Position numbers and translations under genes: made by a program. Of a stretch of DNA of 64,000 bases, positions 21,701 to 31,783 are shown one piece after another (positions within the stretch are counted from its first letter, which is position 1; each line of letters begins with the position of its first letter). Below the pieces are notes generated by a model. That model did not search any database, was not told the origin of the DNA, and worked only from the letters and a program-made list of their open reading frames with translations. Source of the DNA: Lycocorax pyrrhopterus obiensis (Eukaryota; Chordata; Aves; Passeriformes; Paradisaeidae); NCBI GenBank assembly GCA_014706295.1, contig JACSVZ010000006.1, positions 25,850,629 through 25,914,628 on the forward strand. The letters are read 5' to 3'.

Positions 21701-24700
21701 CTTTTTACCTTTAAAGATGCACTCTTCAGATCCTTTCCCAGCTCTGCCACTGATTTCTGTGACCTTGGATAAGTCATTTCGGCCAAATCTTCTAACATGT
21801 GTAGCTCATTCTACATACATCAATTTATCCATAAGACTGACACAGACCTTGTGGAGGTCAAATACCCAAATCTGCATTTAAAAATTTGATCTCCAGACCT
21901 CCATGTCTGAATTTCCTGTTCTTTAAGTTTTAGAAAAGACTTCCATATATTGCAGGGATACTTGACGGCATTAATTAGTTCAAATGCACACAGTGATTTA
22001 AAAATGTGAAGTATACAAATACTAAGTATTATTATCAAATAGGTCAGTATTTAACCAATACCCATGTCCTTAGTAGTTTAGACGTTTTGTCAACTTTGTG
22101 TCTCATTTCAGATGTTTAATACATAATCAGCTTTATAAATATTTCTCTGCTGGACACAGATATCAGAGTACATGAGATTAACACTATCTGAGAAATACCC
22201 TGTCTTCATGAGCAGGCCTCCACTATCACCTCCTCACCTCTTAGCCCACTTAGACATGAGAAATGAAGACTTCCACTGCTGATGGTGAAAATGAGTGGGT
22301 GGAAAATCCAAGGGACGAAAAGGAAGCTGAATATTTAACAGAAGCAAATACACAATTCTAGGAGGCAGACTTCACAAGATGAATGGTTTTAAGAGGATGG
22401 ATGAGGTGCCTTTGCTGTCTTATTAACCCAAAGCAATACGTGATCTTTTCACTACCCAAAATGAAGAAGTAAAAATCTACCCTGACTTATGTATGATTTA
22501 GATACTAGGGTCATTTAGGTCCTGTTCCAAAACTCACTGAATTAAACAAAAACCCTGCCACTCACACTGGTGATTCTGGATTAGAACAAGATAGCAGTTT
22601 TCATTCTGAGTTCCTAATTTGCTATAGTGTTGTGTTTTTCTCTTTATTTAAAACACTTTGTTTTCTTATAGCCTCATTATTGTTGTTTTTATCCTCTTAA
22701 ATTTTCTAATTCTTCAGTTCCATATCTGACTACAGGCAGGCAACATTTTGCTTTCTCAAAGGGGGGTGAAAAGGAATTTGACTTGTCTGCCACTCATATC
22801 ACCTAGCACCTCTCACTGAAACACATTTTGCAGATATTCTGAAATTAAAACCTTGATAATGTCCAGAGCTGAAGTAAAAAATAAGCCTTAGTATACCAGG
22901 TGAAGGGAGAGAAACTTTCTGAATCAAAGAACAAGTCACTTAAGGAAACACTTATCAAGACAAAGGAAGACACAACAAAGAGTTTGAGAATATGAGAAGC
23001 CAACTCATGCAAAGGATTTCAAAATCATCCTTTACAGTAAGAAGAGATGAGAGAGAAAGGCTTCCAAATTACAAAATTAATATATTGATATTTGTTCTTT
23101 TAGCCTCTTCTGCACACAAAACTAAATCTTCTTTCAACCTCTATTCACTTCTGTCCCAAAATGGTACTAAAAACTATCTGAAGCTAATATTGACATCACA
23201 CAAATGCTTGATGCTGCTCAAGAGAAGCTCAAGGGAACAAGAGGATGCTCCTGCATCCCTTATCTCACCTTTTACTGCTTCCTGAGCTTTAACATTCTGC
23301 TGATTGCCCTAAAAGAGAAGTCACAATGGTTTTGCCCTCTGAGGTGGGTTTGAAGGCAGCCATAAAGAGTTCAGTCTTTTCCAAAATGTATGAACAGTGA
23401 ATGAAGCAATACCCCATGCTGTTGAACCATCCCTCCTGAACACTTCTCCTCAGTGCAGTTATCCATGGGAGCATCCTTGTACCCCTGTGCCCTCCACTGC
23501 AGTGGGAAGAGATACAAATGGGCTAAAAAAACTAGAAGCATCCCAGTTCTCTGATCTGGCTGAGGAACATCTTTACCAGTTCTCTGTCTTTCTGTTCAAC
23601 TTCTTTTTTCTTCAAATTCTTAACTTAGCACTTATTTTAGCCTTTATTTTAAGATTCTTTTTCAACTAGCTAAAAGCAGCAAAAATGACAGGGCGCAATC
23701 CATTTCTCAGTTTATGGACCGCTTCCAGTGACTGCTGCCAGCCCACACAACATATATAAATCATGGATTTTAGACCTGCACCCCTACATCACTTTAAGAG
23801 ATAAGTAAAATTACTTGTTGTCTTACACTTCCCTGATGACAAAGTGACTCCCAGCAGAAGAGATTCGCATGTGCTCTTTATTTCAGCAAGCCAGAAGCAT
23901 CTATCTCGCTCTTCAAATGTGCTCCTGAGACAAGAAAGGAGTGTGCAAGCAGCTGTTGTGTAGGACTATTGCATTTGTTAAAATCATGCCCACTTTGTTT
24001 TCTCCTAGCGTAGGTATGACTGTGCATAGTGATACCTAATGCTGTCATTTTCATGGCTGTAAATTGACAACAGAATTCCAGGGGAATTTGCCATCATCAA
24101 AGAAAACAGCCTGTAAGTTTTCAGTCTGGCAGGTTTTATTGTTATATTTTGCTCTTTCCATAAAACTCACTCTTAAATGTGAGAGGTAACATATTTTGTA
24201 AACATATTCTTGAAATACAATGCAAATTTTTCTTATTGTCACCTCCATCTTTGGAAGCAGCAGACGACTTTGATAATGAGTAGAAATATAAAATGCCTAC
24301 CTTTCATGAGGCAGGTGCAACAGCAAGATAAAGAACTGTTTCTATTTTTGATGCCCATTCTTGGCTCTGTTCTAGCTTTTACTTTTTAGGGTTTTACCAT
24401 ATATAGGCACAACCTCTTAAAAAACAAGTACCACAAAATCTCAACCAAAATGTCTGTTTCCTTTCTTACTGAACTCAGCTGTTTGAGGAGTATGTGATTT
24501 GGAGTCTAGGTCTTCAGTGCACTAAGAATGCTTTTGGGTAGATTCAGTTCTAAAACTGGAAGTGGTGGCCAATAGAAAAGGCCTGTGTTCAGCACCAGTT
24601 TCCATCACAAATCAGATTTAAGTCAAAACCCCAAAACTTCTAATGTAAAACTAGTTTTGAGGAAAAACTAGCTAGGATCTTCAATCTTCTCAGCAATATA

Positions 24701-27700
24701 ACACACAAAATAAGCAGAGGCTACTGGAGATTAAAAAGGAACTGAAACTACAGTTTCTATGGAAGAATTGTAAACCAGAAATAGAGGCAGAAAGTAATGT
24801 TACCACCCTTTAGATCCACAAGATCACAAAATACCTGAAACTGGAAGGGGAAGTTGTGTAGGCTACCTCCTGCTCAGCTGCAGAGCCAAGCTCAGTTTCT
24901 GCTCTGAGATGCACTAACCTCAAAGATAGACCTGGTTGCTCAGGAGTATCTTTTAATTCAAAATTTGTTGAGAGTATATAATGCAAAAATGTATATTTTC
25001 TCTAAGAAAATTTCATTTTGATCCAGTTTTTACTTTGTTCTTCCTGAGAAAGGAACTCTCTGAGCTATGCACTGATGGAAGATATCTCCAGAGAAATTGC
25101 ATATGTGACTAAATTCAGCCATTCTATCTCCTTATTGCTAGAAGCAAACAAGCTAGGCTCTTACTTACATGACTCACATTCACAACTGTGTGCAGTGAGT
25201 ACATCTCATCACTGAAATGGGACAAAGAGACACATTGCATTCTAGTGGCTCTGTGTGGTAAAATACTTTGTGAGTATGAGAATACTACTCATAAAACCTG
25301 ATAATTTAAATAGGGATTTGCAGTGAGCTGCTTCAGGAAACAATCAAAAGCCAAAGCTGGGTAAAATTAATCCGTTTATCAGAAAAATAATTTCTGAGCC
25401 ATTCCACTAACAGTGTTTCATTTCTTAGGCTAAGAAAAACCCTGTACAAGACAGGAGCAGGCCTAAAAAGCATAGAAGCAAAAGTTCTCAATCCTACAAA
25501 TGTATAAGCATCTTGCCACGGTATGCATCAGCTTCTTAAAATCAAGGGAGCTGCTTGTAATCAAAAGATATACGTATGCTCAATTTCTACAGGATAAAAC
25601 ATCAGGTGTTAACTCTTTCTGTCCTGCTTCTGACATACTGCCACTACTGACAAACCTCAGTTTTTAGGAGCTGTATAAAAGGCTGCATCTGAAGTACCTT
25701 TTAAGAGAAATCAAAACAGTATCATACTTCATATGTCTCTGTTCTCTAAATACCTCCTTAAAACCAGCTTCTGTGGGGCTGCCATCAACTGCCTTCCTTT
25801 TCCCAACAACACTTAAGATGACTGGCTCCTTGGAGTTAATATGTCCATTAAACTATACAAATGCACACAGACTAACTGCTGCCTTCACCTTCTTCATGTC
25901 TGTCTGAACACTTCTGGCTTGTGTTCCTAACTGATCCTGAATGGTTTGTTCTCTGAAGCTAAGATTGTCTTTTTTGATAATCTCTATAGCAACTGGCACA
26001 CAGACCTCAATCTTTAGCCCCTACTACTTCTCTTGAGCCAGCATCAGAGGCAGAAGGATCTTCTGAATCTCTTGCACATGGGATGAAGGACTTGGAAGGT
26101 CAGCAAGGTTGTTTCGCATAGGTAGTGAGGAGGGAGGGTGAAGAAAATGTACTGCTGTAGGGTTTTCTGTCATTAGGGATGCAGTGCTGGGCATGCACAT
26201 CCTGAGAGGAAGCAAGTTCTGTAAAGTTAAGAATGGATGTTGGATAGTGGTCTAGACACAAGGCTGGGAAATCTAAAAAGTGATTCAAATGAGTGGTACA
26301 GATGTTCGTCTGACATGATTAAAGACTCACTCAATTATTCTGGCTATAGAAATTACCAGACAAAATCCTATAGCTCATATATTCTCTTATAGTTTTGACT
26401 ATTAAAGGTGAGTAACTTTGCTTCACAGTTTTGATATTTACCATTAATTCCTTAAAAGAACTGTCCTAAGCATTTTACAGTCTTTTAAAACAAAGTAGAA
26501 CCTGCACTAGAAAGATCTTAATTGATCTTTACAGTGTATAAAAAGAGGGATGAAAATGGAGCACAAAGCGGATATGTACCTTTCCTTTCCTGAGGTAAGA
26601 GTGAGGGCTTACTGAGAGACCCATAGGAAAGGGAAATAGGCATGAGGGTGAGGTGGTCTCCTCAGTGTGTGGCAGCATCACACTGTCTACAGATCCCAGA
26701 ATAAAGCACAAGTTCAGCATGTCAGTCCTCAGCTCTTCTCCATTGTTTGCGCAGCTTTGCTGCTGCACTGAAATCCCCAAGGCACACTAAAAGTACTTCC
26801 AGCTTGCAGTTTTCTGTCATTTGAGAAGATGGCTCACAAGCTCTATTTGACTCAAGGGATTACTGAAGGTATAAAACAACAATAGCACTATCACTAAGCA
26901 GATGAAATAAGTGACCTATTTTGTTACATGCCTCTTTATGTATAAATATGAACAAGGTTTGTTTTTTACCTGCACAGGTAGTCATTCCACAGTTCCAAGG
27001 TTCCACTTCATACTTTTCAAACCCTTCAGCTTAATTGTTAAAAAATTTGATCTAAAATTTTGAATATATATTATTGGTATAATTACTGCAAATATCACCT
27101 GCTCAGTGCCAAGTAAAACAGTATGTACCCATCCTAATTCTCATTTTTCTTTTAGCTGTGTATGCAGTATGAAAAATCCACACAGCAGTTCCAGTTGGAC
27201 ACTTAGATTAGGAATATCCTCTAAGTCCCTATTCGCAGTTTCTCAAATGCCAGTATCACAAATATTAACATTTTCAGTCATCACGTCCACATACAAAGAC
27301 TACAGTATGAGGGACACAGCTCCCCTTTTCTGTTTCGAGTAGAAGCACAGAGACACCCACTTTCATTCTACATATAAGAAGGCACAAAATATCACTAGAG
27401 AGAGATTGCATCGTCATAATTTTTGCATTTTTCCCCTTTGTTTCTTTAAAACTCGTGGTATTCCTGCCTACAGATCTTATCCAGTGGGACACAGAAAGAA
27501 TTTCCCTTTTTTTCAGTGATCTTGCACTTTTTTTATTAGCCAACATTATCTAAGCAGGACATTATCTTTGTATGGTGTGCACTTTCTGATGCCAAATTAA
27601 AATGACCAGTGCACAAAAGGTATTTAATAAACTGGAAACATTCATTTGTGTAAGAAAAAAAATTCCCTCCTGAAAGTTTAAACATGATGAAAGTAAAAAA

Positions 27701-30700
27701 AATGAACATGCATTTGGCCCAGGATAGTTTCTGATCATGATTTACGATTATATTATTTATATTGCTTCTAGTAAGCATTTGACATGCCTCAGAATATGAA
27801 AAAAGTCATGGTTAATATTTTAGAATTAGTGGATTTCCATTGGTTTAGTTTATTAGTGCTTACGTATGTTTAAAAAATATAAAACTATTCCCCACTCAAA
27901 AGGTCTGCCGTCTCTAACACAGGCCAGAAAATGTATTTTTAAAATCTTATTTACAAGCTGTATGTCTATCTCATAGACCCTCTGTATACTAAACCCAGAA
28001 CATAAATGATCGGGAAAGGAATTTGGCACTATCATTAGCAATGGTTTCAAGAAAACTTATTGAACAACCAGTATGAGAAAATAACCATAAGAAAAGACTA
28101 TAAGAGCAGAAATTGAAGCCACCACAGGTGTTTGAAAACCAAACTGGGTTTGGTACAATGGGGTTACAGCTCCTACGGGCTGTAAGCTAGCTGCATCCCA
28201 CCACAGCATGCTGCTGGTGTCGTTAAATAGCACACATTGGTCAGAGTGGCAGCTCTGCCATGGGAACTCATTTCACTGGCAGAGTGGACAGAAAAGGCAG
28301 TAGCAATAGAAATATTTAATGGTTTCTGTCAAGGTACACACTTCCATGCAGAGGATGTGCACTTGTCTTGGTATAGGAGCTGTGTTATCTCCAGTCTTAT
28401 TAAAAAACACAGATTTACAACTGCATATCTCAGAGGTGAGAGATAATTAAAGATATTGAAAACTAGTGGCAAAACTCTCCAGATTAAGCTCCTAGAACTT
28501 TGGGCACTAAGCAGCCTGATTTCCAAAACTGCAAATTAGCCATCTACTTAGGTGCCTAAATTCTGGGGTGCCCAGCAAATTCCAAGATGCCCAAAAGCCA
28601 TGTTGAGTACCTATCAGGTTTCACTCAGCCTGAGTGATTGAGCAAAGCCCATTGGAGTGGATGGAAAGACACACTGCTGTGTCTTGAATAGAATTTACTG
28701 ACTGCAGAAGCAGCTGCCATTTGAAGCACATGTCAAAATCAGATCACCAGATGTCTCATCATCTGTATAAGCTTTTAGAAAATGTTTGTAAACAATAGTG
28801 ATAATACCTGGGCTATGAGAGTTAGCCTGTTCCCCACAGTCATTCATCTTGGATGTCACTTGTTCTTTGTATAAGGGGTTGTGAAAGAGATCCTGAAGGA
28901 AGAACTATGTCACATGGAGTGTTTTTATCAAAATTACGTCAAAATTCTTCCACATTGGTGGCCTGGAAAAGCATACTGTATTCTCCTAGAAACAGATCAT
29001 CTGCAAAGAGAGCAGAACTTCAAATTCTTATTCATTGACTACTTCAGCTAGTAACACATGTGAGAGTGGAAGTCCTGCTGATAATAATTTACCTTTTTCA
29101 GTCCTGAAAGGAATGGAAAATGGGTCCCAGACATGTTTCTATCATCCTCACAATGGGGCAAAAAAAATCCTTCTCAACCCCTCTGCTGTGGCAGTGTAAC
29201 GCTATGCAGCTCCCCCTTTGTATGGTTATTAAAAGTACCATATAAATCTCTTTGTTCCCAAGCCCCCATTACTGAAGGATATTTTCAGTATTGTCTCCAC
29301 ACCGCAGGATATTTGCAGTTGTTTCAAGACCCAAGTCTAGAGCCCAAATATCCCCAGTAATCAAGCTGTACAAAATGGAGTTGAATTTCAACAGTTTGGG
29401 TCTTATTTTCGGGCTGTTCAGTGGAGGAAGCTCGAGGCTGGTCTCCAGAAGCCAGGACAGCTTGGTTGGGAGAGCTCTGAGAGGAACCAGCTTGTCAAGA
29501 AGAACAACCTCATCCTCCCTGAAAGTATACTTGCTGGCCTGAGACATCCCTGATTGCAGGACACCTGAAGGACAGGCTTTGCTCATGCCTTCTCAGACCA
29601 GATGGTAAGATCAGAAATTCATCTGAAACCGTTCAACCATTAATGGGCAGTCAGTCCAAGGGCCAGACTACAGCTCGTCTGCACTAAAGCTGCCCTGAAA
29701 TGTGCAGCAGTTTAAGAATTCTAATAGAATAAACCCCTGTACTTATGCCTTAAGACAGATTTTGGCAAGCCATGGAGAGCAGTGGTCTCCCTTAAATACA
29801 GACATATCTGACTTTCACAGGGCTTATGACAAAGCTAAATATAATGCTGCATACCATCAAGAAGTAAAAGGGACTATATAATTCCATGGTAAATCCTAAT
29901 TCAGTGCTTCAAAAGAACCAGGTAACTTTATTATGGCTGTGTGTGATACACCCTGAAATAAAAAGATACTCTTTGGTAGATGTCTATAGGCAGGATTTTT
30001 TTTTAAGCACTCTACCCAAGCCACACCAATTATAATTGAACAAAACTCTTTCCAAACAGCAATGCTAAAGTACCCTCAAGTTGAGCTGGGAGGTCACATT
30101 TTTCAGCAGCTAATTACTGAACTGGGAGGAAAAGAAAAATATGTAAAACTCCTCGAAGAAAATTGAAAATATTTATTATATACTGTTACAAAGAATCAAA
30201 AAAATAACTATTTTCATAAACTTGTACTGTTATGGTTGGAGAGAGCAGGTGTGAAAGACTCCCATAGTAATCTCTCAGGAAGCATATTGTGCTCCTTCTC
30301 CAAGAGTGACAAATTTTCATAGAAAAATGCATTATTCAAAAATTTGTTCCAAAAAATGCTCGAAATTATGATTAGAATGTGTGTCACAAACTATATCAAT
30401 ATTCCATCATTTTTTCAAATATCGTGGCATTATTCGGCTCCAAAAACCATCACCAAAAGTCTGCCACTTCTCAGAAACAAGTGTGCTTGACGCTGTAGTA
30501 GCCTCAAAAGCATCCAATACGTATCCCAAGAGCACGTCGCACGCAGGACTGTGCAGCGCACAGATGAGATGTGTTGAACCTGAAAGGGATAAATGTTATT
30601 TCTGCTGCGCTACGGTGCAGTGAAAGCGAGCGGCACCGGCAAAGCCATAAACTGCTCACAGGGTTCCCATCAGTCACTGTGTAATAATGCACAGGAGAGG

Positions 30701-30804
30701 TCAGGTTACGTTAGAGCATCCATTCCGAGAGTCTGAAAAAAAAGAGAAGAAAATCGCGTTATAAACTCAAGGTCAATCACATCGGTTAAAACATTGCAAC
30801 TAAA
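14351..30804. other. Intergenic region between the GABRA4 and GABRB1 promoters
   Basis: About 16 kb of mostly AT-rich DNA between the two CpG islands. ORFs here are short, overlap on both strands and resemble no family I know; the longest (19206-19715 plus, 169 codons; 29269-29586 minus, 105 codons) lie in moderately GC-rich patches without start, splice or domain evidence. I saw no tRNA, small RNA or recognisable transposon. One AT/CA microsatellite is present (18748-18780). Shared enhancers for the divergent genes might be here but cannot be called from sequence. Confidence 0.75.
18748..18780. repeat. Compound (AT)n(AC)n microsatellite
   Basis: About 23 bp of alternating AT pass directly into five CA units. 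It is likely polymorphic. Confidence 0.95.
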
Positions 30805-31284
30805 ACTCGGTGGCGACCTCCCGCGCGGGGCACCGCGGGTACCGCTGCGGGGCAGCCCCCGCCGCCCGCCGGCTGCGGGAGCGCCGAGCGCTCCGCGGGA
30901 CGGCCGCCTCCTCAAGCCTCCGCCGCTGGACAAAGCGCTACCTGCGCCAAAACGTGTCATTTCTGTCGAATTTGCCATTCCCCTTCCACTTTATGGCTAA
31001 CATCCCATCGAGGGGAACATTCACGCCGAAGCGACCTCAGCAATTATTCACTGTCTCTTGCCGGGAAGCCGGCGCTCCAGCGGCGAGGGGCGCGCCCGGC
31101 GGCGGCAGTCCCTTCCCCGCGGCAGCCCGGGACTCTGTGCCCCGCTGTGCCCCGCCCCGCCGCCCTCAGCGCTCCCGCGGCACCTGTTGCGGCGCCGCGC
31201 CCTCGGCCCCCCGCGGCGCGGTCCGGCCGGGCCCGGGCGGCCGGGGCGAGCAGAGGGGCGCCCCGGGGCCGCGGCGCTCCGCTC

Positions 31285-31295
31285 CGCGCATGCGT
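31285..31295. promoter_or_regulatory. GABRB1: NRF-1 motif upstream of GABRB1
   Basis: CGCGCATGCGT is a near-perfect NRF-1 palindrome (consensus YGCGCAYGCGC), 83-93 bp upstream of the GABRB1 start codon. From general knowledge, NRF-1 has been reported to control the mammalian GABRB1 promoter, which is TATA-less, so position and identity fit. Its central ATG also starts a short uORF if transcription begins upstream of it. Confidence 0.6.
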
Positions 31296-31364
31296 CCCGC
31301 TCTCGGGAATTGTTTCTCCTCGCCGCTCCGCACCGAGTTCCAGTCCGCGGCTCGTCCCTCGTGA
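31290..31364 (+). promoter_or_regulatory. GABRB1: Upstream ORF of 24 codons in the GABRB1 leader
   Basis: An ATG within the NRF-1 motif opens a 24-residue frame beginning MRPALGNCFS and ending with TGA 13 bp before the GABRB1 ATG, in a different frame. Its context (G at -3, C at +4) is intermediate. It matters only if the transcript starts upstream of 31290, which sequence alone cannot show. Confidence 0.35.
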
Positions 31365-31377
31365 GGCGGCGGCCGGG

Positions 31378-31457
31378 ATGGGGGCGGCGGCGAGGCGGGC
31401 CGGCCCGCGGGCGCTGCTGCTGCCGCTGGCGCTGGCCGTGGCGTGCGCGGCGCGCAG
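31378..31457 (+). CDS. GABRB1: GABRB1 coding exon 1 (start and signal peptide)
   Basis: The exon encodes residues 1-26 plus AG of Ser27: MGAAARRAGPRALLLPLALA, then VACAAR. Basic residues followed by a Leu/Ala-rich core at 12-25 make a typical signal peptide. It is as long as the human beta-1 segment, with Cys23 and Ser27 in the same positions, but has drifted to Ala, Arg, Gly and Pro, as expected in extreme GC. The context has G at -3 and G at +4. The frame stays open upstream, with an in-frame ATG at 31147, but that extension is CpG-island noise and would bury the signal peptide. The donor is GTGAGC. Confidence 0.88.
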
Positions 31458-31547
31458 GTGAGCGCCGCCGGGGTGCGGACGGACGGAGGGAGGCGGGCGC
31501 GGGGCCGCCCGGCCGCCTCGCTAACCCGCTTGTGCTTCTTCCTGCAG
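31458..31547 (+). other. GABRB1: GABRB1 intron 1 (90 bp)
   Basis: GC-rich mini-intron, GTGAGC to CCTGCAG, with a pyrimidine tract CTTGTGCTTCTTCC before the acceptor. Retention would stop the receptor frame immediately, because the codon after CGC AGG is TGA. Confidence 0.9.
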
Positions 31548-31639
31548 CGCCGACGGGCCCAGCAACATGTCCTACGTGAAGGAGACTGTGGACAGGCTGC
31601 TCCAAGGCTACGACATCCGCCTCCGCCCCGACTTCGGAG
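31548..31639 (+). CDS. GABRB1: GABRB1 coding exon 2
   Basis: This 92-bp exon completes Ser27 (AG|C) and encodes residues 28-57 plus the first base of Gly58. The peptide is [18 protein letters not shown] followed by [12 protein letters not shown]. It carries the mature N-terminus, the first helix and the RLRPDFGG motif shared by all beta subunits. The sequon NMS (33-35) is a conserved glycosylation site. Gln46 stands where the human paralogues have Lys (LLKGYD). The acceptor is CCTGCAG and the donor GTGAGG. Confidence 0.96.
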
Positions 31640-31715
31640 GTGAGGCGCCCGCGCCCCCCGACCCGCGCCCCGGCCCCCCCAGGTCCGCTAACGCCGCCTC
31701 CCGCTCCCCCCGCAG
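31640..31715 (+). other. GABRB1: GABRB1 intron 2 (76 bp)
   Basis: A 76-bp intron, GTGAGG to CCGCAG, rich in C. It is near the lower practical size limit for vertebrate introns. Confidence 0.9.
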
Positions 31716-31783
31716 GTCCGCCCGTGGATGTGGGCATGCGGATAGAGATCGCCAGCATCGACGTGGTCTCGGAGGTGAACATG
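31716..31783 (+). CDS. GABRB1: GABRB1 coding exon 3
   Basis: This exon is 68 bp, as in other GABA-A beta and alpha genes. It completes Gly58 (G|GT) and encodes residues 59-80: [15 protein letters not shown], then VVSEVNM. Asp62 and Arg66 are diagnostic of beta-1. Compared with human beta-1 (MRIDVASIDMVSEVNM) it has Glu68, Ile69 and Val74; the Met normally present before VSEVNM is conserved in the mammalian beta-1, 2 and 3 sequences I know. The acceptor is CCGCAG and the donor after the final ATG is GTGAGT. It ends in phase 0, ready for a 221-bp exon 4 that lies outside the window. Confidence 0.96.

Noticed and set aside
24588..24596. TTCAGCACC, an RE1/REST left half-site
   Set aside because: The right half-site (GGACAG-type) is missing at normal spacing, so this is a chance half match.
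29269..29586. A 105-codon minus ORF, considered as a possible LTR or retroviral remnant
   Set aside because: No terminal repeats, primer-binding site or recognisable gag/pol motif. The overlapping plus frame is equally open.
31147..31377. In-frame N-terminal extension of GABRB1 (77 codons)
   Set aside because: Same reasoning: low-complexity Pro/Arg/Ala sequence ahead of a normal signal peptide of the same length as the human one.
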